A stretch of DNA of 64,000 bases from Flavobacterium sp. (GCF_025352425.1 NZ_JANXTI010000008.1:54834-118833); one strand, 5' to 3'; numbered from the stretch's first letter, positions 36,012 through 45,119 are shown. The notes: a model not told the origin generated them from the letters alone. Made by a program: numbers and translations.

Positions 36012-37148
36012 TTATACCAAACCACGGGAAATTACAATTCTTTGAATTTCTGAAGTTCCCTCATAAATTTGGGTAATTTTCGAGTCTCGCATCATGCGTT
36101 CTACATGGTATTCGGCAACATAGCCATTTCCTCCGTGAATTTGAACTGCTTCGTTTGCAACCTCCAAAGCAATTTCCGACGCGTATAGTTTTGCCATTGA
36201 ACCCGAGTGCGCAATATCTTTTCCTTCATCCTTTTCGCAAGCCGCTTTCATAATCAGCAATTTGGCCGCTGTAATTTTCACAAACATGTCTGCCAATTTG
36301 AATGCAATTGCCTGATGTTTAAAAATTTCTTTGCCAAAAGCTTTTCTTTCGTGAGAATATTTTAATGCCATTTCATAAGCTCCGGTTGCAATTCCTAATG
36401 CTTGGGAAGCAATACCGATTCTTCCTCCGTTTAACACATTCATTGCGAAGTTGAAACCAAATCCGTCCGCACCAATTCTGTTTTCCTTTGGAACTTTAAC
36501 ATCGGCAAACATTAACGAATGTGTATCGCTTCCGCGGATTCCCATCTTCTTTTCCTTTGGACCAATTTCAAAACCTGCCCAGCCTTTTTCAACGATAAAA
36601 GCATTGATTCCTTTGTGCCCTTTTTCTACATCGGTTTGCGCAATCACTAAATAAGTCGAAGCCGTTGCGCCATTTGTAATCCAGTTTTTGGTTCCGTTTA
36701 GCAAATAGTAATCGCCCATATCTTTCGCGGTTGTTTTTTGAGAACTTGCATCACTTCCCGCTTCCGGCTCTGATAAACAAAATGCTCCAATAACTTCCCC
36801 TTTTGCTAATGGAACTAAATATTTCATTTTTTGTTCTTCCGAACAATATTTTTCCATTCCGGCACAAACCAAAGAATTGTTCACTGACATAATAACCGCA
36901 GCCGAAGCATCAACTTTTGCAATTTCGGTCAAGGCCAAAACATAAGAAACACTGTCTAAACCGGCACCACCATATTTTGGATCGACCATCATTCCTAAGA
37001 ATCCTAATTCCGCCATCATTTTAACCTGCTCGGTTGGGAACTTTGAATGCTCGTCTCTTTCAATTACTCCAGGCAATAATTCCGCGATTGCAAAATCTCT
37101 CGCGGCTTGTTGAATCATTACTTGTTCTTCATTTAAATTAAAATCCAT
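36012..37148 (-). CDS. Acyl-CoA dehydrogenase (short-chain/butyryl type)
   Basis: FAD enzyme of 378 residues that oxidises acyl-CoA to enoyl-CoA. FAD- and substrate-binding signatures include EVIGAFCLSEPEAGSDASS, YLLNGTKNWITNGATA and the C-terminal AVQIHGGNGYVAEYHVERMMR, followed by the catalytic Glu region ITQIYEGTSEIQRIVISR. Length and motifs match short-chain or branched-chain ACADs; exact chain-length preference cannot be read. It has a strong promoter of its own on the divergent side with anmK. Confidence 0.93.
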   Translation of the reverse strand: MDFNLNEEQVMIQQAARDFAIAELLPGVIERDEHSKFPTEQVKMMAELGFLGMMVDPKYGGAGLDSVSYVLALTEIAKVDASAAVIMSVNNSLVCAGMEKYCSEEQKMKYLVPLAKGEVIGAFCLSEPEAGSDASSQKTTAKDMGDYYLLNGTKNWITNGATASTYLVIAQTDVEKGHKGINAFIVEKGWAGFEIGPKEKKMGIRGSDTHSLMFADVKVPKENRIGADGFGFNFAMNVLNGGRIGIASQALGIATGAYEMALKYSHERKAFGKEIFKHQAIAFKLADMFVKITAAKLLIMKAACEKDEGKDIAHSGSMAKLYASEIALEVANEAVQIHGGNGYVAEYHVERMMRDSKITQIYEGTSEIQRIVISRGLV

Positions 37149-37190
37149 AGTTGTGAAGATTATGTGTTTCTATTCTTTAATTTTGGTGTC

Positions 37191-37222
37191 CAAAAGTATG
37201 ATAATAATGTTAAAATTTCAAA
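37191..37222 (-). promoter_or_regulatory. Promoter of the acyl-CoA dehydrogenase gene
   Basis: On the minus strand TTTG (37219-37222), a 20-base spacer and TACTTTTG (37191-37198) match the full Bacteroidota consensus. The start codon is 42 bases downstream of the -7 box. Confidence 0.7.
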
Positions 37223-37242
37223 CGTTTTCGTAAATTTAGCCA

Positions 37243-38307
37243 ATGCATAAAGAAACTTATAACGTTATCGGAGTTATGTCCGGCACATCGCTTGACGGCA
37301 TCGATTTGGCACATATACATTTTTCAATAATTGATGGCAAATGGGATTTTACTATTCTTGAAACAGAAACCCTTTCGTATGACAATAACTGGCTCAATAA
37401 ACTAAAAATTGCGGTTGATTTTTCTCAGGAAGAATTAAGGAAACTGAATCAAGATTATACGTTTCTTTTGGCCAATGTTATCAAAACCTTTATCGAAAAA
37501 CATAATTTAAAAAACCTGGATGCCATTTGTTCTCATGGGCATACGATTCTGCATCAGCCACAAAACGGATTTACACTTCAGATTGGTAATCTTACTGAAA
37601 TAGCAAAAATCCTTAATCAAACCGTAGTTTGTGATTTTCGGGTGCAGGATGTTGAGCTTGGTGGCCAAGGCGCACCTTTGGTTCCTATTGGTGACAGCAT
37701 CTTGTTCGCTAAGTATGATTATTGTTTGAATTTGGGTGGATTTTCTAATGTTTCTTTTGAGCAAAATGGCAACCGAATTGCTTTTGATATTTCACCTGTG
37801 AATACGGTTCTGAATTTCTATGCGAATCAACTAGGATTTGATTATGACGATAAAGGCATGATTTCAAAATCAGGGAAACTAAATACAGATTTATTTAATG
37901 AATTAAACGGGTTGGATTATTACAAAAAACCGTTTCCAAAGTCATTAGGATTTGAATTTGTAAAAGCAATTGTTTTTCCGTTAATAGAAAAATATAGTAT
38001 TCCAAACCAAGACAAAATGCGAACTTTTACCGAACACATCGCGCAACAAACAGCTTTAGCACTACCAAAAAAAGAAGGGAAACTATTAGCAACCGGCGGA
38101 GGAACCTATAATGATTTTTTGATGGAAAAAATGCAGTTTCATTTACCTCAAATCGAAATCATTATTCCTGATGCTAAGATTTTAGAATACAAGGAAGCCC
38201 TTATTTTTGCTTTGCTTGGCGTTTTGAAACTACGAAACGAAATCAATGTTTTAGCGAGTGTTACCGGAGCAAAACACAACCATTCTTCGGGAATTATTTT
38301 AAAATAA
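37243..38307 (+). CDS. anmK: Anhydro-N-acetylmuramic acid kinase
   Basis: Phosphorylates and opens 1,6-anhydro-MurNAc during cell-wall recycling, giving MurNAc-6-phosphate. The start YNVIGVMSGTSLDGIDLAHI carries the ATP-binding phosphate motif (residues 9-20). CSHGHTILHQP, VVCDFRVQDVELGGQGAPLVP and LATGGGTYNDFLM are the other family motifs. 354 residues, as expected. No murQ is adjacent. A hairpin terminator follows directly. Confidence 0.94.
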   Translation: MHKETYNVIGVMSGTSLDGIDLAHIHFSIIDGKWDFTILETETLSYDNNWLNKLKIAVDFSQEELRKLNQDYTFLLANVIKTFIEKHNLKNLDAICSHGHTILHQPQNGFTLQIGNLTEIAKILNQTVVCDFRVQDVELGGQGAPLVPIGDSILFAKYDYCLNLGGFSNVSFEQNGNRIAFDISPVNTVLNFYANQLGFDYDDKGMISKSGKLNTDLFNELNGLDYYKKPFPKSLGFEFVKAIVFPLIEKYSIPNQDKMRTFTEHIAQQTALALPKKEGKLLATGGGTYNDFLMEKMQFHLPQIEIIIPDAKILEYKEALIFALLGVLKLRNEINVLASVTGAKHNHSSGIILK

Positions 38308-38338
38308 AAAACGCCACTCAATGAGCGGCGTTTTAATT
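38306..38338 (+). terminator. Intrinsic terminator after anmK
   Basis: The stem AACGCCACTCA / (A)TGAGCGGCGTT, about 10 bp with one mismatch, is flanked by A and T runs, so it may also stop the decayed gene on the minus strand. Confidence 0.8.
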
Positions 38339-38352
38339 TTATAAATTCAAGA

Positions 38353-38604
38353 TTATTCCTTGATAAAACGTTTTACAACGGTTTGTCCATTTACTTCAAG
38401 TTCTAACATATAGAGGTTTGAGGTCAATCCGGAAACAGCAATTACACCATTTTGAACTGTTCCTTTAGCAACTTGCTGTCCTAGAGTATTTATAATTCTG
38501 TAGCTTGCGTTTTCTGAATCTGAAATATTCAATACATCCCCTTTTACAGGATTTGGATATAATCTGATTGTGTTTAGGTTAGCAGAAGCATTACTTGGAC
38601 GGAA
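38353..38604 (-). pseudogene. Orphan T9SS type A sorting domain: 3' remnant of a lost surface-protein gene
   Basis: Read on the minus strand, this stretch encodes 83 codons plus stop without a start. The translation contains ANLNTIRLYPNPVKGDVLNI, then SYRIINTLGQQVAKGTV, IAVSGLTSNLYMLELEVNG and TVVKRFIKE, a complete type A Por secretion domain. An in-frame TAG (38605-38607) stands immediately upstream, and the sequence beyond it belongs to the glutamate dehydrogenase promoter. The catalytic or adhesive part of the gene has been lost. A small exported protein is unlikely because no signal peptide or start is present. Confidence 0.85.
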
Positions 38605-38659
38605 CTACATTTTGAGTGATACGTATTCTCTTTTCATCAAAAACACAATTCTGAATCAC

Positions 38660-38667
38660 TATATTTG
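38660..38667 (+). promoter_or_regulatory. Candidate -7 element for glutamate dehydrogenase
   Basis: TATATTTG fits TAnnTTTG, 22 bases before the start at 38690. Together with the T9SS remnant upstream, this rules out the longer reading frame from 38570. Confidence 0.5.
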
Positions 38668-38689
38668 CGCCACCAAACACGCTAATCTC

Positions 38690-39916
38690 ATGAAAGAATT
38701 ATTAAAAAAATTCGAAAATAAACAACCCGAAATAGTATTCAACTGGAAAGATTCCGAAACGGAAGCAGAAGGCTGGACAGTAATTAATTCCCTCCGTGGT
38801 GGCGCTGCCGGTGGCGGAACGCGAATGAGAAAAGGATTGGACATGAACGAAGTGCTATCGTTGGCAAAGACAATGGAAGTTAAATTTTCTGTTTCCGGCC
38901 CGGCAATTGGTGGTGCAAAATCGGGTATCAATTTCGATCCAAATGACCCTCGCAAAAAAGGGGTACTGCAACGTTGGTACAAAGCCGTTTCTCCATTATT
39001 AAAAAGTTATTATGGAACCGGCGGTGATTTGAATGTCGATGAGATTCATGAAGTAATTCCGTTCACGGAAGAATGTGGTGTATGGCACCCGCAGGAAGGC
39101 GTTTTCAACGGACATTTCAAACCTACTGAAGCTGATAAGATCAACCGCATCGGGCAATTACGCCAAGGTGTTGTTAAAGTAATAGAAAATCCTAAATTCT
39201 CTCCGGATGTTTTGCGTAAATATACAATTGCAGATATGATTACAGGTTATGGCGTTGCCGAAGCCGTTCGCCATTATTATACTATATATGGCGGCGATGT
39301 ACAGGGTAAAAAAGCCATTGTTCAGGGTTTTGGAAATGTTGGTTCCGCTGCCGCTTTCTATCTTGCCGAAATGGGCGCAAAGATTATCGGGATAATCGAC
39401 CGTGATGGTGGAATCATAAACGAAGAAGGTTATACTTTTGATGATATTAAAAGATTGTTCTTAAACAAAGACCGAAACAAACTGGTAGCGCAAAATATGA
39501 TTCCGTTTGAAGAAATCAATCAAAAAATATGGACATTGGGCGCAGATATTTTTACACCCTGCGCGGCATCCCGTTTGGTAACCAAAGAACAAATTGACAA
39601 TCTGATCAACAACGGTTTAGAAGTAATTTCCTGTGGTGCCAATGTGCCTTTTGCAGACAAAGAAATCTTCTTTGGCAGCATTATGGAAGAAACCGACAGC
39701 AAAGTAAGTTTGATTCCTGATTTTATTTCAAACTGTGGCATGGCAAGGGTCTTTGCTTATTTTATGGAGAAAAAAGTCCAAATGACCGACGAAGCTATCT
39801 TTTCTGATATTTCGGAAATAATAAAGGGAGCATTAGAAAAGGCACACAATTTGAATGCAGACAAAAAAAACATCAGCGCTACTGCTTTTGAAATTGCCCT
39901 GAAACAACTTGTCTAA
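38690..39916 (+). CDS. Glutamate dehydrogenase family protein
   Basis: Glu/Leu/Phe/Val dehydrogenase of 408 residues from the ATG at 38690. The substrate-binding region RGGAAGGGTRMRKGLDMNEV and the Lys in GPAIGGAKSGINF are present, followed by the Rossmann motif IVQGFGNVGSAAAFYL. FTPCAASRLVTKEQI and SCGANVPFADKEI continue the dehydrogenase domain. The longer frame adds 40 residues that overlap the promoter and lack homology, so it is not used. NAD or NADP specificity is not clear. Links carbon and nitrogen metabolism. Confidence 0.88.
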   Translation: MKELLKKFENKQPEIVFNWKDSETEAEGWTVINSLRGGAAGGGTRMRKGLDMNEVLSLAKTMEVKFSVSGPAIGGAKSGINFDPNDPRKKGVLQRWYKAVSPLLKSYYGTGGDLNVDEIHEVIPFTEECGVWHPQEGVFNGHFKPTEADKINRIGQLRQGVVKVIENPKFSPDVLRKYTIADMITGYGVAEAVRHYYTIYGGDVQGKKAIVQGFGNVGSAAAFYLAEMGAKIIGIIDRDGGIINEEGYTFDDIKRLFLNKDRNKLVAQNMIPFEEINQKIWTLGADIFTPCAASRLVTKEQIDNLINNGLEVISCGANVPFADKEIFFGSIMEETDSKVSLIPDFISNCGMARVFAYFMEKKVQMTDEAIFSDISEIIKGALEKAHNLNADKKNISATAFEIALKQLV

Positions 39917-39993
39917 TAAAAAATATACGTTGCTATTACACAATAATTTGTATTTTTAAGCGTTATATCTATTAACGAACAAAACAAAAAGCC

Positions 39994-40872
39994 ATGAGTT
40001 TTGAACTATCTCAAGATGACAAAAAATCGTTAGCCCTTACAACAGTGGTATATGCTTTATTAATTCTTTTACTTTTCCTATTGCGTTTTTGGCCTCCTGC
40101 TGACATGAAAATCATGGGCGGTGGTGGCGGTGGCGGCATCGAGATGAATTTTGGCGATAGCGATTTTGGCATGGGCGATAATTACAAAAGTGAAGTCTTA
40201 AACGTAAAAGAACAGGTTAAAGCAGCCTCAGCGACTACCCCGGATGAGGATGTGCTTTCAGATGATAACGCAGACGACAATGTTGTTGTGCCAAAGAAAG
40301 ACAATGTCAAGACTCCGGTTCCGGTTAAAAAAGATGTAAAACCGGCCGTAGTAAAACCAAAGGTTTCTAAAAATGCGAATGATGCTCTATCGAGTATTCT
40401 AGGCAATAAAGGTGGTGATGGTAATGATACTAAAAACGGCAATAAAGGAAGCGCAAGTGGTAATTTAGATTCAAACGGTTATTACGGGAACGGAAGCGGC
40501 ACAGGGACTGGTGGCGGAAAAGGCTCTGGCAATGGAACAGGGACAGGTTCAGGGACGGGCACCGGGACAGGTTCAGGAAATGGTGGTGGAAACGGAAGCG
40601 GTTCAGGCTATTCATTGGGTAATCGAAAAGCGCTAAACAAACCCCAACCGGATTATACCTGTCAGGAGCAAGGCCGGGTCGCAGTTCAGGTAACAGTTGA
40701 CAGAAATGGAAATACGGTAAGTGTGACAGCCGGAGTTCAGGGAACAACTAACACCGCAAGATGCTTACTCGACCAAGCTAAGATTGCTGCAATGAATACA
40801 AAATGGCAAGCCGACAGTAATGCGCCGGAAACCCAGGTCGGAAAAATAATTTACACCTTCAGCCTGAACTAA
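39994..40872 (+). CDS. TonB-like energy transducer with Gly-rich linker
   Basis: 292-residue protein with one N-terminal membrane helix (residues 15-33, TTVVYALLILLLFLLRFWPP). A Gly run (41-47), an acidic and Lys/Pro/Val-rich stretch (VKTPVPVKKDVKPAVVKPKV) and a Gly/Ser/Thr/Asn low-complexity linker (about 140-215) follow. A compact C-terminal domain (RVAVQVTVDRNGNTVSVTAG, then KIIYTFSLN) resembles the TonB C-terminus. It probably carries energy from ExbB/ExbD to outer-membrane receptors; exbB and exbD lie 1.5 kb away on the other strand. The M23 gene follows after 5 bases. Confidence 0.75.
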   Translation: MSFELSQDDKKSLALTTVVYALLILLLFLLRFWPPADMKIMGGGGGGGIEMNFGDSDFGMGDNYKSEVLNVKEQVKAASATTPDEDVLSDDNADDNVVVPKKDNVKTPVPVKKDVKPAVVKPKVSKNANDALSSILGNKGGDGNDTKNGNKGSASGNLDSNGYYGNGSGTGTGGGKGSGNGTGTGSGTGTGTGSGNGGGNGSGSGYSLGNRKALNKPQPDYTCQEQGRVAVQVTVDRNGNTVSVTAGVQGTTNTARCLLDQAKIAAMNTKWQADSNAPETQVGKIIYTFSLN

Positions 40873-40877
40873 TTTCT

Positions 40878-41687
40878 ATGAAATCAATAATCTTTGTTTT
40901 ATTATTAACCTTCACTATTCCCTGTTTTTCGCAGATTAAAAAAAATCTTTACCACGAGAAAACCGCAAACGGATATAAGGTTTTAGCAGACAACGATGAG
41001 TTTTGTCCAATTTCCATGCTGATAGACTTCAAACTTACAAACCTTTCATCGTCCAATGGCAATCACAAAATTTTTGTTGTCCCGGCTAAGACAAAAGGGT
41101 TTGTTATCACTACACTTGAACAAGTCAAACCCAATAGCGGTGGTGGCTTTACCACAAAATCTAAGGTCAACTATGGAGATAGCACCATCACCAATCCTAT
41201 CGATTACAACTATTCCCTTCCGTTTCAAAAGGGAAGTTCGTTTTCTATTTTCCAAGGGTATAATGGAAGCTTTTCGCATCAAAATGAAAATTCACTTGAC
41301 TTCACAATGCCGGTTGGAACAAGTATCCTCGCAGCCAGAGACGGAATCGTAGTAAAGGTGGTTGAAAACAATAATCAAAATTGTGGAGTCAGAAGCTGTG
41401 CCGCCTTTAACAATTATATCCTGCTGTATCATAACGACGGTACCTTTTCGCAATACGTTCATTTAAAACAAAACGGAGCAGCTGTGGAAGAAGGGGATGT
41501 TGTTAAGGAAAATGATTTAATAGGCTACAGCGGAAATATAGGCTGGTCCAATGGACCGCATTTACATTTTATGGTTTTTATCCAACGAATAGATAAACCT
41601 GAAACCCTAAAAACTAAGTTCAAAATAAACGACGGAACCGAATCGGTAATCTTAAAGGAAAAAACAACATATACGAGAAACTATTAA
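40878..41687 (+). CDS. M23 family peptidase, exported
   Basis: 269 residues with a signal peptide (MKSIIFVLLLTFTIPCFSQ). The LytM/M23 domain has the zinc ligands in SHQNENSLDFTMPVGTSIL (His and Asp) and GPHLHFMVF (HxH), plus FSQYVHLKQNGAAV. Such enzymes cut peptidoglycan cross-links or are degenerate regulators; the ligands appear intact. A terminator follows. Confidence 0.88.
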   Translation: MKSIIFVLLLTFTIPCFSQIKKNLYHEKTANGYKVLADNDEFCPISMLIDFKLTNLSSSNGNHKIFVVPAKTKGFVITTLEQVKPNSGGGFTTKSKVNYGDSTITNPIDYNYSLPFQKGSSFSIFQGYNGSFSHQNENSLDFTMPVGTSILAARDGIVVKVVENNNQNCGVRSCAAFNNYILLYHNDGTFSQYVHLKQNGAAVEEGDVVKENDLIGYSGNIGWSNGPHLHFMVFIQRIDKPETLKTKFKINDGTESVILKEKTTYTRNY

Positions 41688-41693
41688 TTACAA

Positions 41694-41731
41694 AAACCCA
41701 TCTTGCTCCAAAAACGAGACGGGTTTCTTTT
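41694..41731 (+). terminator. Terminator-like hairpin after the M23 gene
   Basis: AAACCC at 41694-41699 pairs with GGGTTT at 41721-41726, with further partial pairing (ATCT / AGAC). It is followed by CTTTT, a shorter T-run than usual. Confidence 0.55.
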
Positions 41732-41746
41732 AAGTTTAAATAAGAT

Positions 41747-42298
41747 TTACCAGTTTTCTGCTTTCTTCTTCTTATCCATAAAGGCAATCAGGCTTTTATT
41801 CAAATCATTAAAAAGTGATTCATAAGCCACGGGAACCTCATCTTTATATTTTTTCAACGTACCATCCTTATCATAATACTCTGAAAAATCATCCAGATTG
41901 TGGACAACAGTATTAATGGAATTATTGGCTTTTTCACTTAAGCCAACAGCTTCCAATTTGTATTTTCCATCTTTAAAAGTGATGGCAATGGTAAAGGTGG
42001 CGAATGTGCACACATTTGTCCCTCCGGCCTTACTGCAAATAAAATTTTGCTTCACGCCTTCAATAACAAGTTTCTCATTTTCGTTTTCGACAGAGGAAAC
42101 CACAACGAAGTTTACAAAGCTTTTTTTGCTGGTGTCTTTGACCCATGCTAATGCTCTGTTGTACGTATCTTTCGCAGATCCATCATAATTGGTTACAATA
42201 AAATCGGTTAGTCCTTCTTTCGAAAATTTAAATTCGGTTTCCTGCGCAAAAGTTGATACCGTTACAAATGCCATCAAAAGTAAAGTTTTCAGTTTCAT
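41747..42298 (-). CDS. DUF4468 domain protein, exported
   Basis: 183 residues with a signal peptide (MKLKTLLLMAFVTVSTFAQ). FKFSKEGLTDFIVTNYDGSA and TYNRALAWVKDTSK match the DUF4468 start; the C-terminal part has EYYDKDGTLKKYKDEVPVAY. DUF4468 domains are of unknown function, frequent in exported Bacteroidota proteins. It is the third gene of the exbB-exbD strand. Confidence 0.8.
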   Translation of the reverse strand: MKLKTLLLMAFVTVSTFAQETEFKFSKEGLTDFIVTNYDGSAKDTYNRALAWVKDTSKKSFVNFVVVSSVENENEKLVIEGVKQNFICSKAGGTNVCTFATFTIAITFKDGKYKLEAVGLSEKANNSINTVVHNLDDFSEYYDKDGTLKKYKDEVPVAYESLFNDLNKSLIAFMDKKKKAENW

Positions 42299-42325
42299 AT
42301 GCTAAATTATTTAATTTTATAAAGC

Positions 42326-42721
42326 TTATTTCGGACTCGTGGCTATCACAAACTTCAGTTTGTTCTTCACTCCTATTTGCAATACATCAACCAGGTCTTG
42401 CACCTGCATCGTAGCCGGAATTCTAATTATTACCGTTTGTTGCTTTTCGGGATCCATTAATTCAAGTAATCGGGATTCCAATTGTTCCAAAAGCACTTCC
42501 TCTTTGTCAATGAAATATCTTTTTTCTTCGGTTACAGATAATGTAATAAGTTGCTTGTTTGTCTTCTCGTTGGTTTTCGATTTTGGCAATGTCATTCTGA
42601 TAACATTTGGATTTGCCAATGTTGAGATGATTAAGAAAAACAGCAACAGGAAAAACATAATGTCGCTCAAAGAGGATGTGGCGACTTCTGCGTGAAATCG
42701 TTTATTTCGCTTTATTGCCAT
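42326..42721 (-). CDS. exbD: ExbD/TolR family biopolymer transporter
   Basis: 131 residues with one N-terminal membrane helix (residues 17-37, SLSDIMFFLLLFFLIISTL). The Asp in SLSDIMFF is the conserved membrane Asp of the proton channel. The periplasmic domain ends KLKFVIATSPK. It forms the ExbB-ExbD motor with the gene directly upstream, which it overlaps by 20 bases. Confidence 0.88.
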   Translation of the reverse strand: MAIKRNKRFHAEVATSSLSDIMFFLLLFFLIISTLANPNVIRMTLPKSKTNEKTNKQLITLSVTEEKRYFIDKEEVLLEQLESRLLELMDPEKQQTVIIRIPATMQVQDLVDVLQIGVKNKLKFVIATSPK

Positions 42722-43418
42722 TTGGTCTTTGAATTATATTTACAAATTCTAATATTTGTTTTTGGATGGATAATGAAAACGCATCAATTTTTCCATTGAA
42801 TAAGTGATAAGCGCTGTAGGCAATAATCCCAACTATCAAACCGGCTCCACTACTAATCATTTTTTCATATAATCCTCCTGAAATATTTCCGATACTAATG
42901 TCTTCCGTTACCGAAATACTATAGAAGATTTTAATAACTCCGGAAATAGTTCCGATAAAACCTAATGTTGGTGCAATACCGGCAATCAGGCCTAATTGTC
43001 CTAATTTCTTTTCCATATAGCCAATTTCGATATTAGTCGCACGTTCCATATTTGATTCTATTTCCCCAATATGCCTCCCAATTGTTAGCACACCTTCTTT
43101 TATGATTGCTCCTTGAGAGTTACCCGTTCTTTCGGCCGAAGAAACTGCCATTTCAATGTTAGCATTATTCAAATGATTACGAATATCTTTCATCAGATGA
43201 TTATCGATTTTAGCTGCTTTGTGGATATACAAATAGCGCTCAAAAACGAGGTAGATGGTATAGAATAACAAAATGGCAATTGGGATTAGGAACAGACCAC
43301 CTTTAAAAATAAATTCCAAAACCGAAACTTCATTGGTTAAAGCAGCATTTGCTTTATCTACTGTAGGAAGCGCTTGAGCTAAAGTGTCAGCTTGTAATTG
43401 TAAAAACGTGCTTATCAT
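42702..43418 (-). CDS. exbB: MotA/TolQ/ExbB proton channel protein
   Basis: About 238 residues from the ATG at 43418 (MISTFLQLQADTLAQALPTV). Three membrane segments are expected: GGLFLIPIAILLFYTIYLVF, GLIAGIAPTLGFIGTISGVIK and the last around SGAGLIVGIIAYSAYHLF. GFIGTISGVIK is the conserved channel motif. An upstream in-frame start at 43460 is not preferred. It overlaps exbD by 20 bases and converts the proton gradient into TonB-type work. Confidence 0.88.
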   Translation of the reverse strand: MISTFLQLQADTLAQALPTVDKANAALTNEVSVLEFIFKGGLFLIPIAILLFYTIYLVFERYLYIHKAAKIDNHLMKDIRNHLNNANIEMAVSSAERTGNSQGAIIKEGVLTIGRHIGEIESNMERATNIEIGYMEKKLGQLGLIAGIAPTLGFIGTISGVIKIFYSISVTEDISIGNISGGLYEKMISSGAGLIVGIIAYSAYHLFNGKIDAFSLSIQKQILEFVNIIQRPNGNKAK

Positions 43419-43543
43419 ATTTATCTGATTTATGGCAATTAATTCTGAAAATAATTTCAATTTTGTGCTTTCGAATACGCATCACAATATAAACGAAAAA
43501 AAACGTATAAAAGTATATTGACCGCCAATTTTTTCCGAAAATT

Positions 43544-44764
43544 ATGAACTATAAAGAAACACTCAATTGGATGTTTAACAAATTGCCGATGTATCAAGCA
43601 CAAGGTGCCACAGCGTATAGAGAGGACATTACCAATACTGTTTTGTTAGCCAGACATTTGAGAAATCCGGAACTTCGCCTGAAATGCATTCACGTGGCGG
43701 GAACCAATGGAAAAGGTTCTACTTCACATTTATTGGCATCGGTTTTACAGGAAGCCGGGTATAAAGTCGGTTTATATACTTCGCCTCATTTAAAAGACTA
43801 CCGCGAAAGAATTGCCATCAACGGAATACCTATTTCCGAAGATTATGTTTGTGATTTTATAAATAAAAACAAACCGTTTTTCGAAGCCAATGAATTGAGT
43901 TTTTTTGAAATGAGCGTCGGATTGGCTTTTGAGTATTTCGTAGCCGAACTAACTGACATCAATATTATTGAAGTCGGAATGGGAGGCCGATTGGACTCAA
44001 CTAATATCATTACTCCATTAATTTCGGTTATTACCAATATCGGACTTGATCATACTCAATTTTTGGGAAACACGCTGGAAGCCATTGCTTTTGAAAAAGC
44101 CGGCATTATCAAACCAAATATTCCTGTGGTTATTGGCGAATATACTGCTGAAACTAAACCTGTATTTCTGGTCAAAGCCAAAGAAACCAATTCCGAAATA
44201 TATTTTGCTTCCGATTTAATACAAGAGGATTACCCATCTGCCTTGCTTGGCGATTATCAAATTCAAAATAAGAAAACTGTTTTGCAAACCCTAAAAGTAT
44301 TGCGGGGCAACGAGTTACTATCTGTATCTGAAACCGACATTAAAAATGGCTTTTTGAATGTGGTTAAAAATACAAGATTACAAGGCAGATGGCAACAACT
44401 GGGAGACAATCCAAAGATTATTTGCGATACTGCGCATAATGCTCACGGATTGACAATAGTCATAAATCAATTGAAAAAGGAGCACTACAAACGGTTACAT
44501 ATTGTTTTGGGATTGGTCAATGACAAAAACCTCGATGAAATTCTGCCATTATTTCCTAGACAAGCTATTTATTATTTTTGCAAACCAAATATTTCGAGAG
44601 GATTAGACGAAATAATTTTAAAAGAAAAAGCAGCGGACTTTAATCTTATCGGCGAAACATACATTTCTGTATCAAATGCTTATCAGGTTGCTATAGAAAA
44701 TGCAAATAGTAATGACCTAATTTATATTGGCGGAAGCACATTTGTAGTTGCAGAAATTTTATAA
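43544..44764 (+). CDS. folC: Bifunctional dihydrofolate/folylpolyglutamate synthase
   Basis: Adds glutamate to dihydropteroate and to tetrahydrofolate. The P-loop GTNGKGST lies at residues 53-60, with LYTSPHLKDYRERI after it. Mur ligase-type motifs include DINIIEVGMGGRLDSTNI, GLDHTQFLG and the C-terminal ICDTAHNAHG. 406 residues, a normal length. The start is 126 bases from the start of exbB on the other strand. Confidence 0.95.
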   Translation: MNYKETLNWMFNKLPMYQAQGATAYREDITNTVLLARHLRNPELRLKCIHVAGTNGKGSTSHLLASVLQEAGYKVGLYTSPHLKDYRERIAINGIPISEDYVCDFINKNKPFFEANELSFFEMSVGLAFEYFVAELTDINIIEVGMGGRLDSTNIITPLISVITNIGLDHTQFLGNTLEAIAFEKAGIIKPNIPVVIGEYTAETKPVFLVKAKETNSEIYFASDLIQEDYPSALLGDYQIQNKKTVLQTLKVLRGNELLSVSETDIKNGFLNVVKNTRLQGRWQQLGDNPKIICDTAHNAHGLTIVINQLKKEHYKRLHIVLGLVNDKNLDEILPLFPRQAIYYFCKPNISRGLDEIILKEKAADFNLIGETYISVSNAYQVAIENANSNDLIYIGGSTFVVAEIL

Positions 44765-44779
44765 TTTTTATCGAATATG

Positions 44780-44810
44780 TTTGCAATATTAAAAAAGTAG
44801 TCTATATTTG
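44780..44810 (+). promoter_or_regulatory. Promoter of the tRNA-Val gene
   Basis: TTTG (44780-44783), a 19-base spacer and TATATTTG (44803-44810) match the full Bacteroidota consensus. Transcription should begin near 44817, five bases before the mature 5' end. Confidence 0.8.
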
Positions 44811-44821
44811 CACTCGCATTA

Positions 44822-44896
44822 GGGCGATTAGCTCAGTTGGTTCAGAGCATCTCGTTTACACCGAGAGGGTCGGGGGTTCGAATCCCTCATCGCCCA
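44822..44896 (+). tRNA. tRNA-Val (anticodon TAC)
   Basis: Acceptor arms GGGCGAT and ATCGCCC pair perfectly. The D arm starts GCTCAGTTGG, the anticodon stem is TCTCG/CGAGA with loop TTTACAC (anticodon TAC), and the T arm is GGGGG TTCGAAT CCCTC. A discriminator follows; the CCA end is not encoded (ACA follows). Its own promoter and terminator are present. Confidence 0.95.
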
Positions 44897-45053
44897 CAAA
44901 AAAAACCGAAACTTACGTTTCGGTTTTTTTATTTTATGGCGGCGTCAAAAGCTCGCTTTTGTAAACCGTTATAAAATAAAAAAACAACTTGTTGCAAACA
45001 AGTTTGGTTTTGTTGTGCAGGGCAAACCACTTGGGAACAGCGTAGCTAATCCC
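44886..45053. repeat. Direct repeat copy 1: tRNA 3' end, terminator and downstream sequence
   Basis: The unit begins at the last 10 bases of the tRNA (ctcatcgccc), runs through the tRNA terminator and on to gggaacagcgtagctaatccc (given as gggaacagcgtagctaat + ccc). Copy 2 lies 66 bases on. It contains an inner palindrome, aacttgtt gca aacaagtt, at about 44983-45003. Confidence 0.9.
44899..44930 (+). terminator. Intrinsic terminator of the tRNA-Val gene
   Basis: AACCGAAAC TTAC GTTTCGGTT, a 9-bp stem with a 4-base loop, is followed by seven T residues and preceded by an A-run. Confidence 0.9.
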
Positions 45054-45119
45054 AGTTACATTTACAAGCTAAAGCTGTTTACCTGAAGCCCACTGGGCTT
45101 CCTCCTTTTAATTTCAAAT

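Noticed and set aside
38570..38689. 40-residue N-terminal extension of glutamate dehydrogenase
   Set aside because: It overlaps the T9SS remnant on the other strand and the -7 box; homology to the family begins at the ATG at 38690.
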